From JAGRAX01 sp041391365 (GTDB lineage: Bacteria; Bdellovibrionota_G; JALEGL01; JAGRMV01): a stretch of 64,000 nucleotides of DNA. A program made the position numbers and the translations under genes. Numbering within the stretch: position 1 is the first letter of the stretch; every line of letters starts with the position of its first letter. The notes under the pieces were generated by a model. The model was given only the letters and a program-made list of their open reading frames with translations. It was not told where the DNA came from and searched no databases. Where the stretch lies: assembly GCA_041391365.1 (NCBI GenBank), contig JAWKOC010000002.1, forward strand, positions 310,001 to 374,000. The letters are read 5' to 3'. Positions 27,604 through 36,121 of the stretch are shown here, in pieces.

Positions 27604-28263
27604 TCAAATATTTCTGATCTTAGAGGAAGGGATCGAGGCTATGGGTGTTGTTTCGGACGCATACAGGGCATCATTCGGAGTGCTTTCAAGGATCACCGCG
27701 TTTGCTCCAATGATGTTTCTCTTTCCGATCTGGATGTGGTCTCTGATCGTGGCATTGATTCCCAAAAAGCTGGCTTCACCTATTCGAACCCCACCGGCCA
27801 CAACTACATGAGAAGTGACAAATACATGATCTTCAATGATGGAATGATGGCCAATATGATTTCCACTCCAAAGTGTCACGTTGTTTCCAATTTTTACAAA
27901 TGGCTGGATCGTATTATCTTCCAAAATAAATGCATTTTCGCCGATTTCCTTGGTGAAAATGTTTGCTTTGTCACTTATATAAGAGGCAATTGAATATCCT
28001 TTGTTTTTGGATTCAAGATATTTTTCTGCACGAAGTTGGTTGAGTCGATTGTATCCTATGGCAATAAAAATTTCATGATCCTCTGTGGAATGACTGGTGA
28101 GTAGGTTCTCAAAAGGTACTACGGGCAATCCGCAAAAGGAGGACTCTTGAAGATGCTGAGAGTCTACCGTAAATGCAGTGACTTGATAATCAGTGTGATT
28201 ACGGAAATAGTAGTGGGCTACTTGAGCCTGTTCTGTTGCACCAAAAATAATCAGTTTTTTCAT
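27604..28263 (-). CDS. NeuD/PglD-type acyltransferase (second copy)
   Basis: N-terminal nucleotide-sugar-binding domain (KLIIFGATEQAQVAHYY) followed by hexapeptide repeats from about residue 105, with GNHIGHHSIIEDHVFV containing the likely catalytic His. The length of ~219 residues fits. The ATG at 28263 overlaps the WbqC-family stop (TGATG), so I prefer it to a GTG one codon upstream. It is one of two such enzymes in the locus; this one is a candidate to acylate the amine made by the WecE-like enzyme or to act on a sugar specific to this five-gene set. Confidence 0.75.
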   Translation of the reverse strand: MKKLIIFGATEQAQVAHYYFRNHTDYQVTAFTVDSQHLQESSFCGLPVVPFENLLTSHSTEDHEIFIAIGYNRLNQLRAEKYLESKNKGYSIASYISDKANIFTKEIGENAFILEDNTIQPFVKIGNNVTLWSGNHIGHHSIIEDHVFVTSHVVVAGGVRIGEASFLGINATIRDHIQIGKRNIIGANAVILESTPNDALYASETTPIASIPSSKIRNI

Positions 28264-28988
28264 CACAGCAGCGATGCTCCTTTTAAGTAGTTTTTTGTTT
28301 GAGGCCCTACATTCATTAGCATATCTATAATGGAAACACTATGTTCAAATGCCATCTGCTGAGGGTAATCCGGATAGTTAGAATAGTTGGCCCAGTGAAC
28401 TACAATCTTTTCCTTTTCAAACAATTGTATGTCCATGTAGCTTTGCGCTGCGGGTCCTGAGATATAACTTGTTGCTTCCATTTTTTTGCAAATTTCCAAA
28501 AGGCGTTCAGTTGGAGAAAAGGCATCCAGTGTTTGTAAGTCAAAAAAATCGGTCGATCGTTGAAAGTGAGTTGGGATGGACAAATAGGAACAAATTGCAG
28601 CAATGAAGCTTTGGTTGATTGCTGACAACGAAGTGTAGGTTTTCATCGAAACGTACAACGGTTGGAGCCATCTCTGAATTTCGGCAAAGAAAGGAGCTTT
28701 TCGATAGTTCTGCTGAATCATGTTCCAATGTTTTTCGGCCCAGTCATTTTCTGACACCTCGACATCAAGAATGCGTAGATTTGCATAGTTTCCCTTGGAT
28801 TGTACAGGGATCGTCAGCCAGGATGGTCCTTGAGGTGTATTGATTTTGTTGCGATTCCTCCAATCTCTTCGCGTGTATTGAACGTCATCCAAAAAAACAA
28901 AACAGCTGCAGTTTTGTATGATGTCAAAATAGCCCTTCCAAGGAATATAATTGGACTGAGAGATTGCTACGACTTTTTTATGGTCCAT
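28263..28988 (-). CDS. WbqC-family protein
   Basis: Recognised from the N-terminal pattern VAISQSNYIPWKGYFDII followed by DDVQYTRRDWRNRNKI and LTIPVQSKGNY, all hallmarks of the WbqC-like family common in O-antigen loci. The 241-residue length is normal. The biochemical role is not established; association with aminosugar modification has been suggested from context only. It is the first gene of the minus-strand set 28988-24940, divergent from the initiating transferase gene, and its stop codon overlaps the next gene. Confidence 0.8.
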   Translation of the reverse strand: MDHKKVVAISQSNYIPWKGYFDIIQNCSCFVFLDDVQYTRRDWRNRNKINTPQGPSWLTIPVQSKGNYANLRILDVEVSENDWAEKHWNMIQQNYRKAPFFAEIQRWLQPLYVSMKTYTSLSAINQSFIAAICSYLSIPTHFQRSTDFFDLQTLDAFSPTERLLEICKKMEATSYISGPAAQSYMDIQLFEKEKIVVHWANYSNYPDYPQQMAFEHSVSIIDMLMNVGPQTKNYLKGASLL

Positions 28989-29235
28989 GTCGGCGAAGAA
29001 CTATAGCTTTGTTGTCGTGTCATATCAACGATTTACTCAAAAGAGTGGGGCTTCAGGAAGTGCTCTGTTGTGGAAGGAAAAAAGAATAGATAATCACAGT
29101 TTGGCAATGTTTTGAAAAACTGAATGTGCACCCTCAGTTTTCTGAAAGTAGATGGAAAATGATAAAATATTAAATAATAACAGTATGTTATTAAAAAATC
29201 CAACTGGTCTAGTTATTGCTTAATGCTTTGCTATT

Positions 29236-29907
29236 ATGGAATCATCCAATCGAAAAAATGCAGTTTCAGTCAAAGCCAATTGGTTAGATTTGCAAAAGGC
29301 GTTGAAGATGCAAAGCGAATACATTGATCAACACTATCGAGTTGAACGTTTGGAAAAGAATATAGTTTATCGAGTCATCAATGTATTTTGGGCGATTTGT
29401 ATAGGGATTGTGTCTACCCCTTTGTTGATTTTGGGAGTTGCATTGGTGTGGATTGGTTCTGGAAGACCCATTTTGTATCGACAAAAAAGAGTCGGTTTTC
29501 AGGGGAAGATCTTTTGGTTGGTCAAGTTAAGAACCATGGAACTTGTCGATGGCGAGTCTCAAATCACCCGTTTTGGGGCTTTTTTGAGAAAGCATCGCAT
29601 CGACGAGATTCCTCAGATTTGGAACATCATTCGAGGAGATATGAACTTGGTAGGACCCAGACCTGAGATGGAGGAGATTGTTCCTGAGTTGTTGGAATCT
29701 ATCCCCGGATATCAGCAAAGGTGGAAGGTTCGTCCTGGTATTACTGGATGGGCACAGGTCAATTCTGGGTATGCGGACACGGTGAAATCTAGAATGGAAA
29801 AAAATCGAGATGATTTGTATTACATCATTCATCGATCCTTTGTCTTGGATCTCAAAATCATTCTTCGAACGGTGAGTGTTGTCTTGACTGGAAAAGGTGC
29901 TCGATAA
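29236..29907 (+). CDS. Initiating phosphoglycosyltransferase (bacterial sugar transferase family)
   Basis: Monotopic phosphoglycosyltransferase that moves a sugar-1-phosphate onto undecaprenyl phosphate to start a repeat unit. One hydrophobic segment lies at about residues 47-70; the catalytic core follows with RQKRVGFQGKIFWLVKLRTM, then RIDEIPQIWNIIRGDMNLVGPRPE and RPGITGWAQVN. It is the small PglC-like/WcaJ-C-terminal form, without the four-helix N-terminal part, plus an extra ~45 residues at the N-terminus. It is the only initiating transferase in the window and so probably serves the left locus. Confidence 0.87.
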   Translation: MESSNRKNAVSVKANWLDLQKALKMQSEYIDQHYRVERLEKNIVYRVINVFWAICIGIVSTPLLILGVALVWIGSGRPILYRQKRVGFQGKIFWLVKLRTMELVDGESQITRFGAFLRKHRIDEIPQIWNIIRGDMNLVGPRPEMEEIVPELLESIPGYQQRWKVRPGITGWAQVNSGYADTVKSRMEKNRDDLYYIIHRSFVLDLKIILRTVSVVLTGKGAR

Positions 29908-29995
29908 GTCGTTTCGGTTTCTGAAAATACTTACCATTAAAAAGTCAGAGCATTATTTTTGTATCACGCCAAAAAGTCGTGTAGATGTCCGATAC

Positions 29996-30373
29996 ATGAA
30001 GTTTATGTACATTTTTGGAACCATCGCATTCACAGTTGTTGGTCAACTTTTGTCCAAATGGAGAATGACTCATTATGAAGGAAAGGTTCCTCAAGAGTTC
30101 ATTCAAAAGTTTGTTTTTTTGGGTTCTTTATTTTTGGACCCTTATATCTTGGGTGCCTATCTGATGGCTTTTTTGGCTTCTCTGTTTTGGCTGTTGGCTT
30201 TGAGTAAGTTTTCTCTTGGTTTTGCGTATCCATTCATGGGATTGTCATTTGTGATGATTGCTTTTCTTTCTACTTTTCTTTTGGGAGAATCTATGAATCC
30301 AACCAAAATCATCGGAAACATTCTTATCGTAGCTGGGATAGTGGTTGTTGGGCTTGGTTATCAAAGTCAGTAG
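29996..30373 (+). CDS. Small four-TM SMR/EamA-like membrane protein
   Basis: About 125 residues with four hydrophobic segments (FIFGTIAFTVVGQLL-like start, a segment near 50-70, one near 75-95 and a last near 100-120), the size and layout of small-multidrug-resistance or half-EamA proteins. The ATG at 29996 is chosen because the open frame upstream overlaps the transferase gene with hydrophilic sequence. In glycan loci such proteins (ArnE/ArnF type) can flip lipid-linked monosaccharides, which would suit the GT2 at 24940. That pairing is an inference. The end overlaps the convergent gene by seven bases. Confidence 0.65.
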   Translation: MKFMYIFGTIAFTVVGQLLSKWRMTHYEGKVPQEFIQKFVFLGSLFLDPYILGAYLMAFLASLFWLLALSKFSLGFAYPFMGLSFVMIAFLSTFLLGESMNPTKIIGNILIVAGIVVVGLGYQSQ

Positions 30374-31171
30374 ATCACATCTTTGTGTGAATGAACCTTG
30401 TTTTTTGCGGTGATCATGTCGATGGTCATCAGGATCATGGAACTGCTGATCAGGCCAATTCCTTGCCATCGTAGATTTGCATTGGACTCGTAGAGTGAAG
30501 ATGCCATCAACGGTAGTCCTGTGCTCAAAAAAGCAAGTTCAGAAAAAAAATACATCATCGATGTTTTGGTTTTACCCAATCGATGGTGTGTCCATCCAAA
30601 TGGCACGATCGGAATGTGGGATGATGGAGGAGAAGAAAGCTCTTGATCCATCCACGAGATTTTTGATTCCAGGACCTGATGGGCGGGCAAGTCTTGGATC
30701 TTTTTTTCTGTGTAGTTGTCATCGATGCAATAGATAGGCTCGGTGTGGGAGATTGGATCTTGGGGAGGTTTTTGTGGAAGAACTGCTGGTTTTCTGGGTT
30801 TGAGAGCCTCCAGAGATTTTTTCTTTTTCAGAAAATGTAGCCAGATCTTGGCGGCATCGTAAGGAGACATCGAGACCTTCAAAGGTTGCCTGATCGTCAA
30901 ACACTGTCAGTGTTTTCATGTGTTCCTTAGCTTTTGAATGTTCAAAGGTTTCACAATAAGACAAGGCCAAGTATTTGTGAGCATCTGCGATGCTTTCCAA
31001 CGTATTGAGCTTCATTTCCTCAATCAGGGCATTGACGGATTCGATGACATTGTCATAGGACTTTTTTTGGATCATTTGCTTGGCGTTTTCCAAGTCGACG
31101 TTGACGTTTTGATCGGCAAAAAGATATCCAGGGTACAGTATGCAGATCCAAAGGGCCAAATGATGCTTCAT
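30367..31171 (-). pseudogene. Exported helical-repeat protein with C-terminal TM segments, frameshifted
   Basis: The upstream frame starts with a signal peptide (residues 1-20, ending YLFADQ) and continues with helical repeat-like sequence: KQMIQKKSYDNVIESVNAL and ADAHKYLALSYCETFEHSKA. This resembles the short TPR proteins of delta-type bacteria that end a repeat with a pattern like FEGLDVSPYDA. That pattern is only recovered by switching frame near 30872. The second frame then gives KIWLHFLKKKK, a Pro-rich linker and two membrane segments near the C-terminus. One missing base explains the break. Function unknown. It overlaps the convergent SMR-like gene by seven bases. Confidence 0.6.
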
Positions 31172-31231
31172 GAAGTACATAACTGCAAAAAGTAGACCTT
31201 TTTGGATACCCACGTACAAGAAGGTAGGTAA

Positions 31232-31873
31232 ATGATGTATTGGTCCAATTATTTTATGGTCTTAGGAGTGTTTTCGATGGGCTTGATCAGTCCAGGTCCC
31301 GACTTTGCCGTGGTTCTCCAGTCGAGCATTTTGGGAGGGCGATCGTCCGGATATCGAACAGCTGTAGGAATTGCAGTCGGGTTGACTTTTCATATTGGCT
31401 TTTGTGTCATGGGACTGGGCTACGTGCTCAAAAATTGGCCAAATGTATTTGTGCTGTTGCAATGCTGTGGAGGAATCTATCTCATGCATTTGGGAGCAAG
31501 TTCATTTCTTCAAATGAAACGATTTGCTCCATCCGTGAAGATTGAGGAGGCTGATTCCCTAGAATTTCAGAGGCCCTTTGCCAAAGGAGTCATCACCAAT
31601 CTTCTCAATCCCAAAGCTACACTTTCTTTTTGGATCATTTTTTCGTCTTTGATTCCTTGGGAGATGGCGCAAGGGTATCGATGGATCTATGGGGGGTCTA
31701 TGATCGTCATGGCATTGGGATGGTTTTTGTTTGTCGCTCATCTAATTACGTGGAAACGAATTCTTACGCAGGTAAAAAAAGCATCTACGTTCATGTCCAT
31801 AGCAATGACAGGTCTGTTTTTTTGCCTGGGAGGCTTTGCTGTTGCACAGAGCTTATTGCACTGGATCGGTTGA
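31232..31873 (+). CDS. LysE/RhtB-family amino-acid exporter
   Basis: A 213-residue membrane protein with five to six hydrophobic segments. The N-terminal motif GLISPGPDFAVVLQSS matches the conserved SPGP of LysE/RhtB exporters, and NLLNPKATLSFW matches the second family motif. These inner-membrane proteins export lysine, homoserine, threonine or related molecules; the substrate cannot be inferred. It is divergent from the repeat protein at 31171 and its last 21 bases overlap the end of the convergent protease gene. Confidence 0.85.
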   Translation: MMYWSNYFMVLGVFSMGLISPGPDFAVVLQSSILGGRSSGYRTAVGIAVGLTFHIGFCVMGLGYVLKNWPNVFVLLQCCGGIYLMHLGASSFLQMKRFAPSVKIEEADSLEFQRPFAKGVITNLLNPKATLSFWIIFSSLIPWEMAQGYRWIYGGSMIVMALGWFLFVAHLITWKRILTQVKKASTFMSIAMTGLFFCLGGFAVAQSLLHWIG

Positions 31874-33382
31874 TGAAGTGATGAAGGTGGATGGAATTCT
31901 TGTCCATTGAAATGCGTCATCTTGAGAAAACTGCTGAAAAGGATCTGTAACAAAGTCCAACGTGATGTGATTTTCTCGGAGGCCTGGATAAAACTGTTGA
32001 AAATCTCGAAGAAGAACATCTGTATTTTTGACGCCTTTTTGGTGGCATTTTTCGAGGGCAGATACAAACTCTCTCATCGAGTGAAAAGAGAAACGATCGA
32101 TTTTTTCAATCACCGCGGTTCTTTTCCCAAATGCTTTTTTGTATTCATCACTTCGATATCGAATGGCTGCCAGCCCGTCAAAAAAAGATTTTCCTTCAAC
32201 GGCTTCCGAAAGGAAAATTCCCTTTTCGGGTATTCCCAAATACAGGGCTAGGTTTGCATCTACGGGATGAAAAGTAGCAAATCCGAAGGTTGCATACTCA
32301 CGAATCATATGCTCTTTGGCATTTGAAACCGGCAATTCAACGTCTTCGAGAACCTTCTGATCTCGATAGACTGTGAGAAAAATACTTTTCCCTACTTGTT
32401 GATCCACCATTTTGTCGATCTCGTAGAGGTGATGTGTGACGATCATCTTTTTGTCCTGTTTTTTCTTTTTGATGCTCAATACGATGTCACCAACTTTCAG
32501 CTTCTCATAGGCTTCGGTTCCTGGGATCAAAGATTTGATGAGAGTGTAATTTTTGATTTTGGTTTGAGATCGAATGGCTTGATCGATCCATGCTTGAAGA
32601 GCTTTTGTTTTTGGTTGGTAGTCCAAGATGTATTTGATTTCTGGTGTGTCGAATTGAACAAGAATGTCGCCATGGACAGGCTGCTTTCCGGTTCTCAAGA
32701 TTTGCAAGGCATCTTTGATGTAATCGATACGAAGAGCATAGGTTTGGGTGTCTACGCCAGAGTTTAACAGGGCCACGACTTGACCTTGTTGGTTGAAAAT
32801 GGGACTTCCACTGGCACCTCCTGCAATGATTCCAGAGAGATGAACCATGTGCGTGTGACGATAAAAGGGCGCTTCGATATTTTGGTTGCGAAACAGATTG
32901 GAAACTTCAAGTTTGGACATGGAGTATGGATTGGATTCAGTGTTTCCTATTTGAAGGACTTCATCGCCTTCTTCCAAACTAGAAAAATTTCCAAGTGTTA
33001 CTTGTTCGAGTTTTGTGAAGGCAAGTTTTTTGGGATCGATTTGAATGAACGCAAAATCATGCCAAGGATGTACATACAACACTTTTGCATCCGTGGACTC
33101 TCCGCTCGAAAATGAAACCTCGATTCTTCGATGTGGACTCAATCCAACAACGTGCTTATTGGTGAGAATGATCCCTTGGTGTTTGTCCACGATGCTTCCT
33201 GTTCCACCAAGCGAAGTAGCAAATTCATAGCTCAACCCAACATTGAGTGACGTGAACACGTTGACAATGGCAGGCTTCACTTTCTCTCGAATGGCTTTTG
33301 TCCATCGTTCACTTTCTTGTCCAAATCCCAATGTAGAAAATGAAAAGCATGAAATCATTAAAAAAGATAACAAGTTCTTCAT
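31853..33382 (-). CDS. Secreted trypsin-like serine protease (S1C/HtrA-like) with full catalytic triad
   Basis: A signal peptide (residues 1-21, ending LGFGQ) is followed by a chymotrypsin-fold domain with NKHVV (H77), HPWHDFAFIQID (D109) and GGASGSPIF (S191). After residue ~240 comes a long C-terminal region with two possible PDZ-like stretches (KSLIPGTEAYEKLKVGDIVLSI near 285 and PEKGIFLSEAVEGKSF near 390). It therefore resembles DegP/HtrA but is diverged, and the linker region is unusual. It probably acts in the periplasm or outside the cell. A paralogue without the triad lies just upstream on the same strand. Confidence 0.83.
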   Translation of the reverse strand: MKNLLSFLMISCFSFSTLGFGQESERWTKAIREKVKPAIVNVFTSLNVGLSYEFATSLGGTGSIVDKHQGIILTNKHVVGLSPHRRIEVSFSSGESTDAKVLYVHPWHDFAFIQIDPKKLAFTKLEQVTLGNFSSLEEGDEVLQIGNTESNPYSMSKLEVSNLFRNQNIEAPFYRHTHMVHLSGIIAGGASGSPIFNQQGQVVALLNSGVDTQTYALRIDYIKDALQILRTGKQPVHGDILVQFDTPEIKYILDYQPKTKALQAWIDQAIRSQTKIKNYTLIKSLIPGTEAYEKLKVGDIVLSIKKKKQDKKMIVTHHLYEIDKMVDQQVGKSIFLTVYRDQKVLEDVELPVSNAKEHMIREYATFGFATFHPVDANLALYLGIPEKGIFLSEAVEGKSFFDGLAAIRYRSDEYKKAFGKRTAVIEKIDRFSFHSMREFVSALEKCHQKGVKNTDVLLRDFQQFYPGLRENHITLDFVTDPFQQFSQDDAFQWTRIPSTFITSSTDPVQ

Positions 33383-33515
33383 GACTCATCTCCTGGATGA
33401 TCTTGCAACGTCCAATCATGTTCTTTTTTATTCCATTCGTAGACAGTCAATGGAAATCTTTCAGATTCGAGTGTCAATATAGGCCAGATTGGGTTTTATG
33501 CTGGTATATTCATAG

Positions 33516-34823
33516 TCAATGTATTGTACAGTTACATGACTTTGGTTTGGAAAATGCAAAAATGTCTTGGCCAAGGATTCGAAGTTGTTGCAGGCTTTTC
33601 GCATCAAAACGCATGAGCAAGGTTCCGTATTGGCTGCTGGATCCAAACGAAGTTCCATGAAGAGTATCTGCAATGTACATTCCTGCATCAGGGTCAACAT
33701 GATAAATCATCGAGAGTGTAGGGGTAATCGCATGAAATGTGGATCCGGCAAAGGTCATAAAACGGTCTGGCATGTTTTGGTAGGCATCTCGCACGTTCAA
33801 TCGAACGGTTTTTTGTTTTCCAAGGCGAGAAATTTTGAATTCAATGGTTTTTCCAATTTGGCCGTCAATCCAATGGTCAAGGCCATAAATATCTTGACCA
33901 ATACGCCTCCATTCCCCTTTTTCTTCCCTTGCATAGAGCAAGAGATCTCCAGGAAGTAGCTTTTTTTGAGCTTCACTTCCTTGTACGGTTCGGGTGACCT
34001 TCAAAACAAAAGGATGTGCTGGACTCCCATAGGTATCTCGAGGAACATATCGTGAGCTGAGTTTGTAAAATTGCTCCGCATCAAATACATTTTCAATGTC
34101 CAGGGACCATTGAATGTCACCACGTGGTGGTGGAGAGCCGGGGAGTACTTTCAGCATGGCTTCCACATACTGAGCAGAGATCGCGATGGATGAAGTGTCA
34201 CTTCCTTTGGAATGAAACCCAAGAACTCTTCCTTTCTTTGTAAAGATGGGACTTCCAATCAAAAGGCTTTCAAAAGCTTGACCTGTATCAATGCTTTGGC
34301 TGTATCTTCCCAACTTGTTTTCGGCGCGTACCACAAAAGGTTTGTTGATTTTTCCCTCTCGCTGAATCAACCCTTGCTCCCAGGAATGAGAAATCCCCAG
34401 GATGGCTTGCTGTTCGGACAAATTTGAAGGTGCTTCAAATTGCAGTCGAGGTATAGAAATATGAATCAACCGTGGATCGTATTGAAATACAGAGAAATCG
34501 TGCCAAGGATCCATGTGCAGGAGCTTTATGTCCACCGTTTGTTGGTTGAAGAATTTGGCTTTGGCAGAAGCTAATTTTCCAGGTTTAGCAACCTGTTGAC
34601 TAACCACAATCAAACCCTGCTTTGGATCTATGACAAGGCCTGTTCCATAGAAGGTTCCGCTGTCTTCAGAAAAGAGAGGAATTCGTACATCCACTTCGAT
34701 GGAAACAACCGCTGCCTTGCTTTTTTCAAAAATGCGATGCCACATCTTGTTTTGACTTGCTTTCCCTTGAGCTGGGAGACATAGCAACAGAACTGCCCAA
34801 AAAGTGATGTTGATTTTCTTCAT
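33516..34823 (-). CDS. Catalytically dead paralogue of the adjacent trypsin-like protease
   Basis: A signal peptide (residues 1-21) is followed by a domain that lines up residue for residue with the neighbour: LIVVSQQVA replaces ILTNKHVV (His to Gln at 77), MDPWHDFSVFQYD keeps D109, and SLLIGSPIF replaces GASGSPIF (the catalytic Ser becomes Ile). The glycine and SPIF frame is intact, so the fold is probably kept while activity is lost. The C-terminal region mirrors that of the active copy, including a PDZ-like GSEAQKKLLPGDLLL. Near 33597 the frame probably shifts: another frame then reads NNFESLAKTFLHF and runs to a stop at 33461, giving an end more like the paralogue. The ATG at 34823 is chosen for its signal peptide. 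Confidence 0.78.
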   Translation of the reverse strand: MKKINITFWAVLLLCLPAQGKASQNKMWHRIFEKSKAAVVSIEVDVRIPLFSEDSGTFYGTGLVIDPKQGLIVVSQQVAKPGKLASAKAKFFNQQTVDIKLLHMDPWHDFSVFQYDPRLIHISIPRLQFEAPSNLSEQQAILGISHSWEQGLIQREGKINKPFVVRAENKLGRYSQSIDTGQAFESLLIGSPIFTKKGRVLGFHSKGSDTSSIAISAQYVEAMLKVLPGSPPPRGDIQWSLDIENVFDAEQFYKLSSRYVPRDTYGSPAHPFVLKVTRTVQGSEAQKKLLPGDLLLYAREEKGEWRRIGQDIYGLDHWIDGQIGKTIEFKISRLGKQKTVRLNVRDAYQNMPDRFMTFAGSTFHAITPTLSMIYHVDPDAGMYIADTLHGTSFGSSSQYGTLLMRFDAKSLQQLRILGQDIFAFSKPKSCNCTIH

Positions 34824-34878
34824 TTTGTCGAAGGGTACCACGAAAAAATGACAGACTAAAGTTTATGTCTTTTGGAGG

Positions 34879-35610
34879 TTATTCCTGGGTTTCATCCAAC
34901 AATTCAAGGTCTTTGAGCTCTTTGATGCTTTGAAGATACTCTCTGCGCTCTTCATCAGAAAGTTGCAACATTTGGTTCATGTATATCTTTTCAACGATGG
35001 ATAGGTCATCCTTCCCCGTAGGGTAGACACTTCGGAAGGTGAATGCAGCTCCTCCAATGGCCAAAGAAAAATACAATAGGAAAAAGATGCAGTATGCACC
35101 GATCATTTTGTGAGTTTGGTCTTCACTGAGTTCAATGCGGTGAAGGAAAATCCACCGAAAAGCCAACAGAAGAATGATAAGATAGACCAGACTCAACAAG
35201 ATCATCATAGCAATAGAGTTCAGCAAAAAGGATCCGAACAGCTGAAATGAAATGGATCCCAAGGCAATGGGAAAAAACCATTGCGCAAGCTCTACAAATG
35301 AAATTATTTTTCCCATTTTTTCCAACACAATATGTGTGACAAAGCAAAATACAAAATACATGGCAGCAAAAAAGAATCCTCCCACGACCATCATGGGAAG
35401 AGCAACCAACGAAAACCAACCCAAGGAAAAAAGAGAGGTGAAAAAGCCTAGAATCGTTGAAAGCAATGCCATCAAAAGGGTCATCGAGAGAATGGATAGC
35501 TCTGTCTTGCTCTTGATGGTCTGCTCGGGGAATTGTATCAGGGCCAGAAGATAAGCTTTCGATTCATGGAAATAAGGTGTTATGAGGTTTTGCAGGTTTT
35601 TCATGAGCAT
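34879..35610 (-). CDS. Yip1-like polytopic membrane protein
   Basis: A 243-residue protein with about five hydrophobic segments between residues 40 and 205, preceded by NLITPYFHESKAYLLALIQ and followed by a charged C-terminal tail (SDEERREYLQSIKELKDLELL). The short soluble N-terminus plus five membrane helices is the Yip1/DUF-type layout common in delta-type bacteria. Function unknown. It lies upstream of the two protease paralogues on the same strand with only a 55-base gap, so it may be co-transcribed with them. Confidence 0.6.
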   Translation of the reverse strand: MLMKNLQNLITPYFHESKAYLLALIQFPEQTIKSKTELSILSMTLLMALLSTILGFFTSLFSLGWFSLVALPMMVVGGFFFAAMYFVFCFVTHIVLEKMGKIISFVELAQWFFPIALGSISFQLFGSFLLNSIAMMILLSLVYLIILLLAFRWIFLHRIELSEDQTHKMIGAYCIFFLLYFSLAIGGAAFTFRSVYPTGKDDLSIVEKIYMNQMLQLSDEERREYLQSIKELKDLELLDETQE

Positions 35611-35801
35611 TTCTTAAGCAAGAGTTGTGCCTGCTTGAAACTGCAGTGTGCACCACTCATCGTGGTTTGCAGCCCATTTTTAAGACTGAGAATCAGTAAC
35701 TGGGCGTAGATTCGGACGATCATGCATCAAAATCGGATGATGTTGGAAAGTTTTGATGGAAAAGTCATTTTGGGATTTGCAAGATTCATACAAATCGCGC
35801 T

Positions 35802-36107
35802 ATGATGATTTTCATGGGATTGGATGGAAGCCCAACAAAATTTGCGATGGATGTTGCCTCGGGATTGAATCAAATCAATCGCATGACCCTCAAAAGATAT
35901 TCCACCGTCGAAATCAAAAAAATTGAAGGCGGCTTGGAAATGATCGCAAAGAAACTACGGGCCACGGTTGTGGAAAGTGGTGATTATAACGCATTGAAAG
36001 ATAAAGGACTACGTTCACAAAGGGTTCAGGGAGCCCTTCAAACCATTCGGTCCCACCTCAAAGAGATCGAAAAGCAAAATACAAAGCAGAAGCTCAAATT
36101 TCGTTGA
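35802..36107 (+). CDS. Small basic hypothetical protein
   Basis: A 101-residue, lysine-rich protein with no membrane segment or signal peptide. Residues 30-95 look helical (KKIEGGLEMIAKKLRATVV, then GALQTIRSHLKEIEKQNTKQK). I do not recognise a family. The ATG at 35802 is one of several close candidates (35805, 35814). It stands alone on the plus strand between two minus-strand genes; the ~190 bases upstream hold no other gene and could contain its promoter, but I see no clear match. Confidence 0.5.
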   Translation: MMIFMGLDGSPTKFAMDVASGLNQINRMTLKRYSTVEIKKIEGGLEMIAKKLRATVVESGDYNALKDKGLRSQRVQGALQTIRSHLKEIEKQNTKQKLKFR

Positions 36108-36121
36108 GAATTTCTTGCTCG

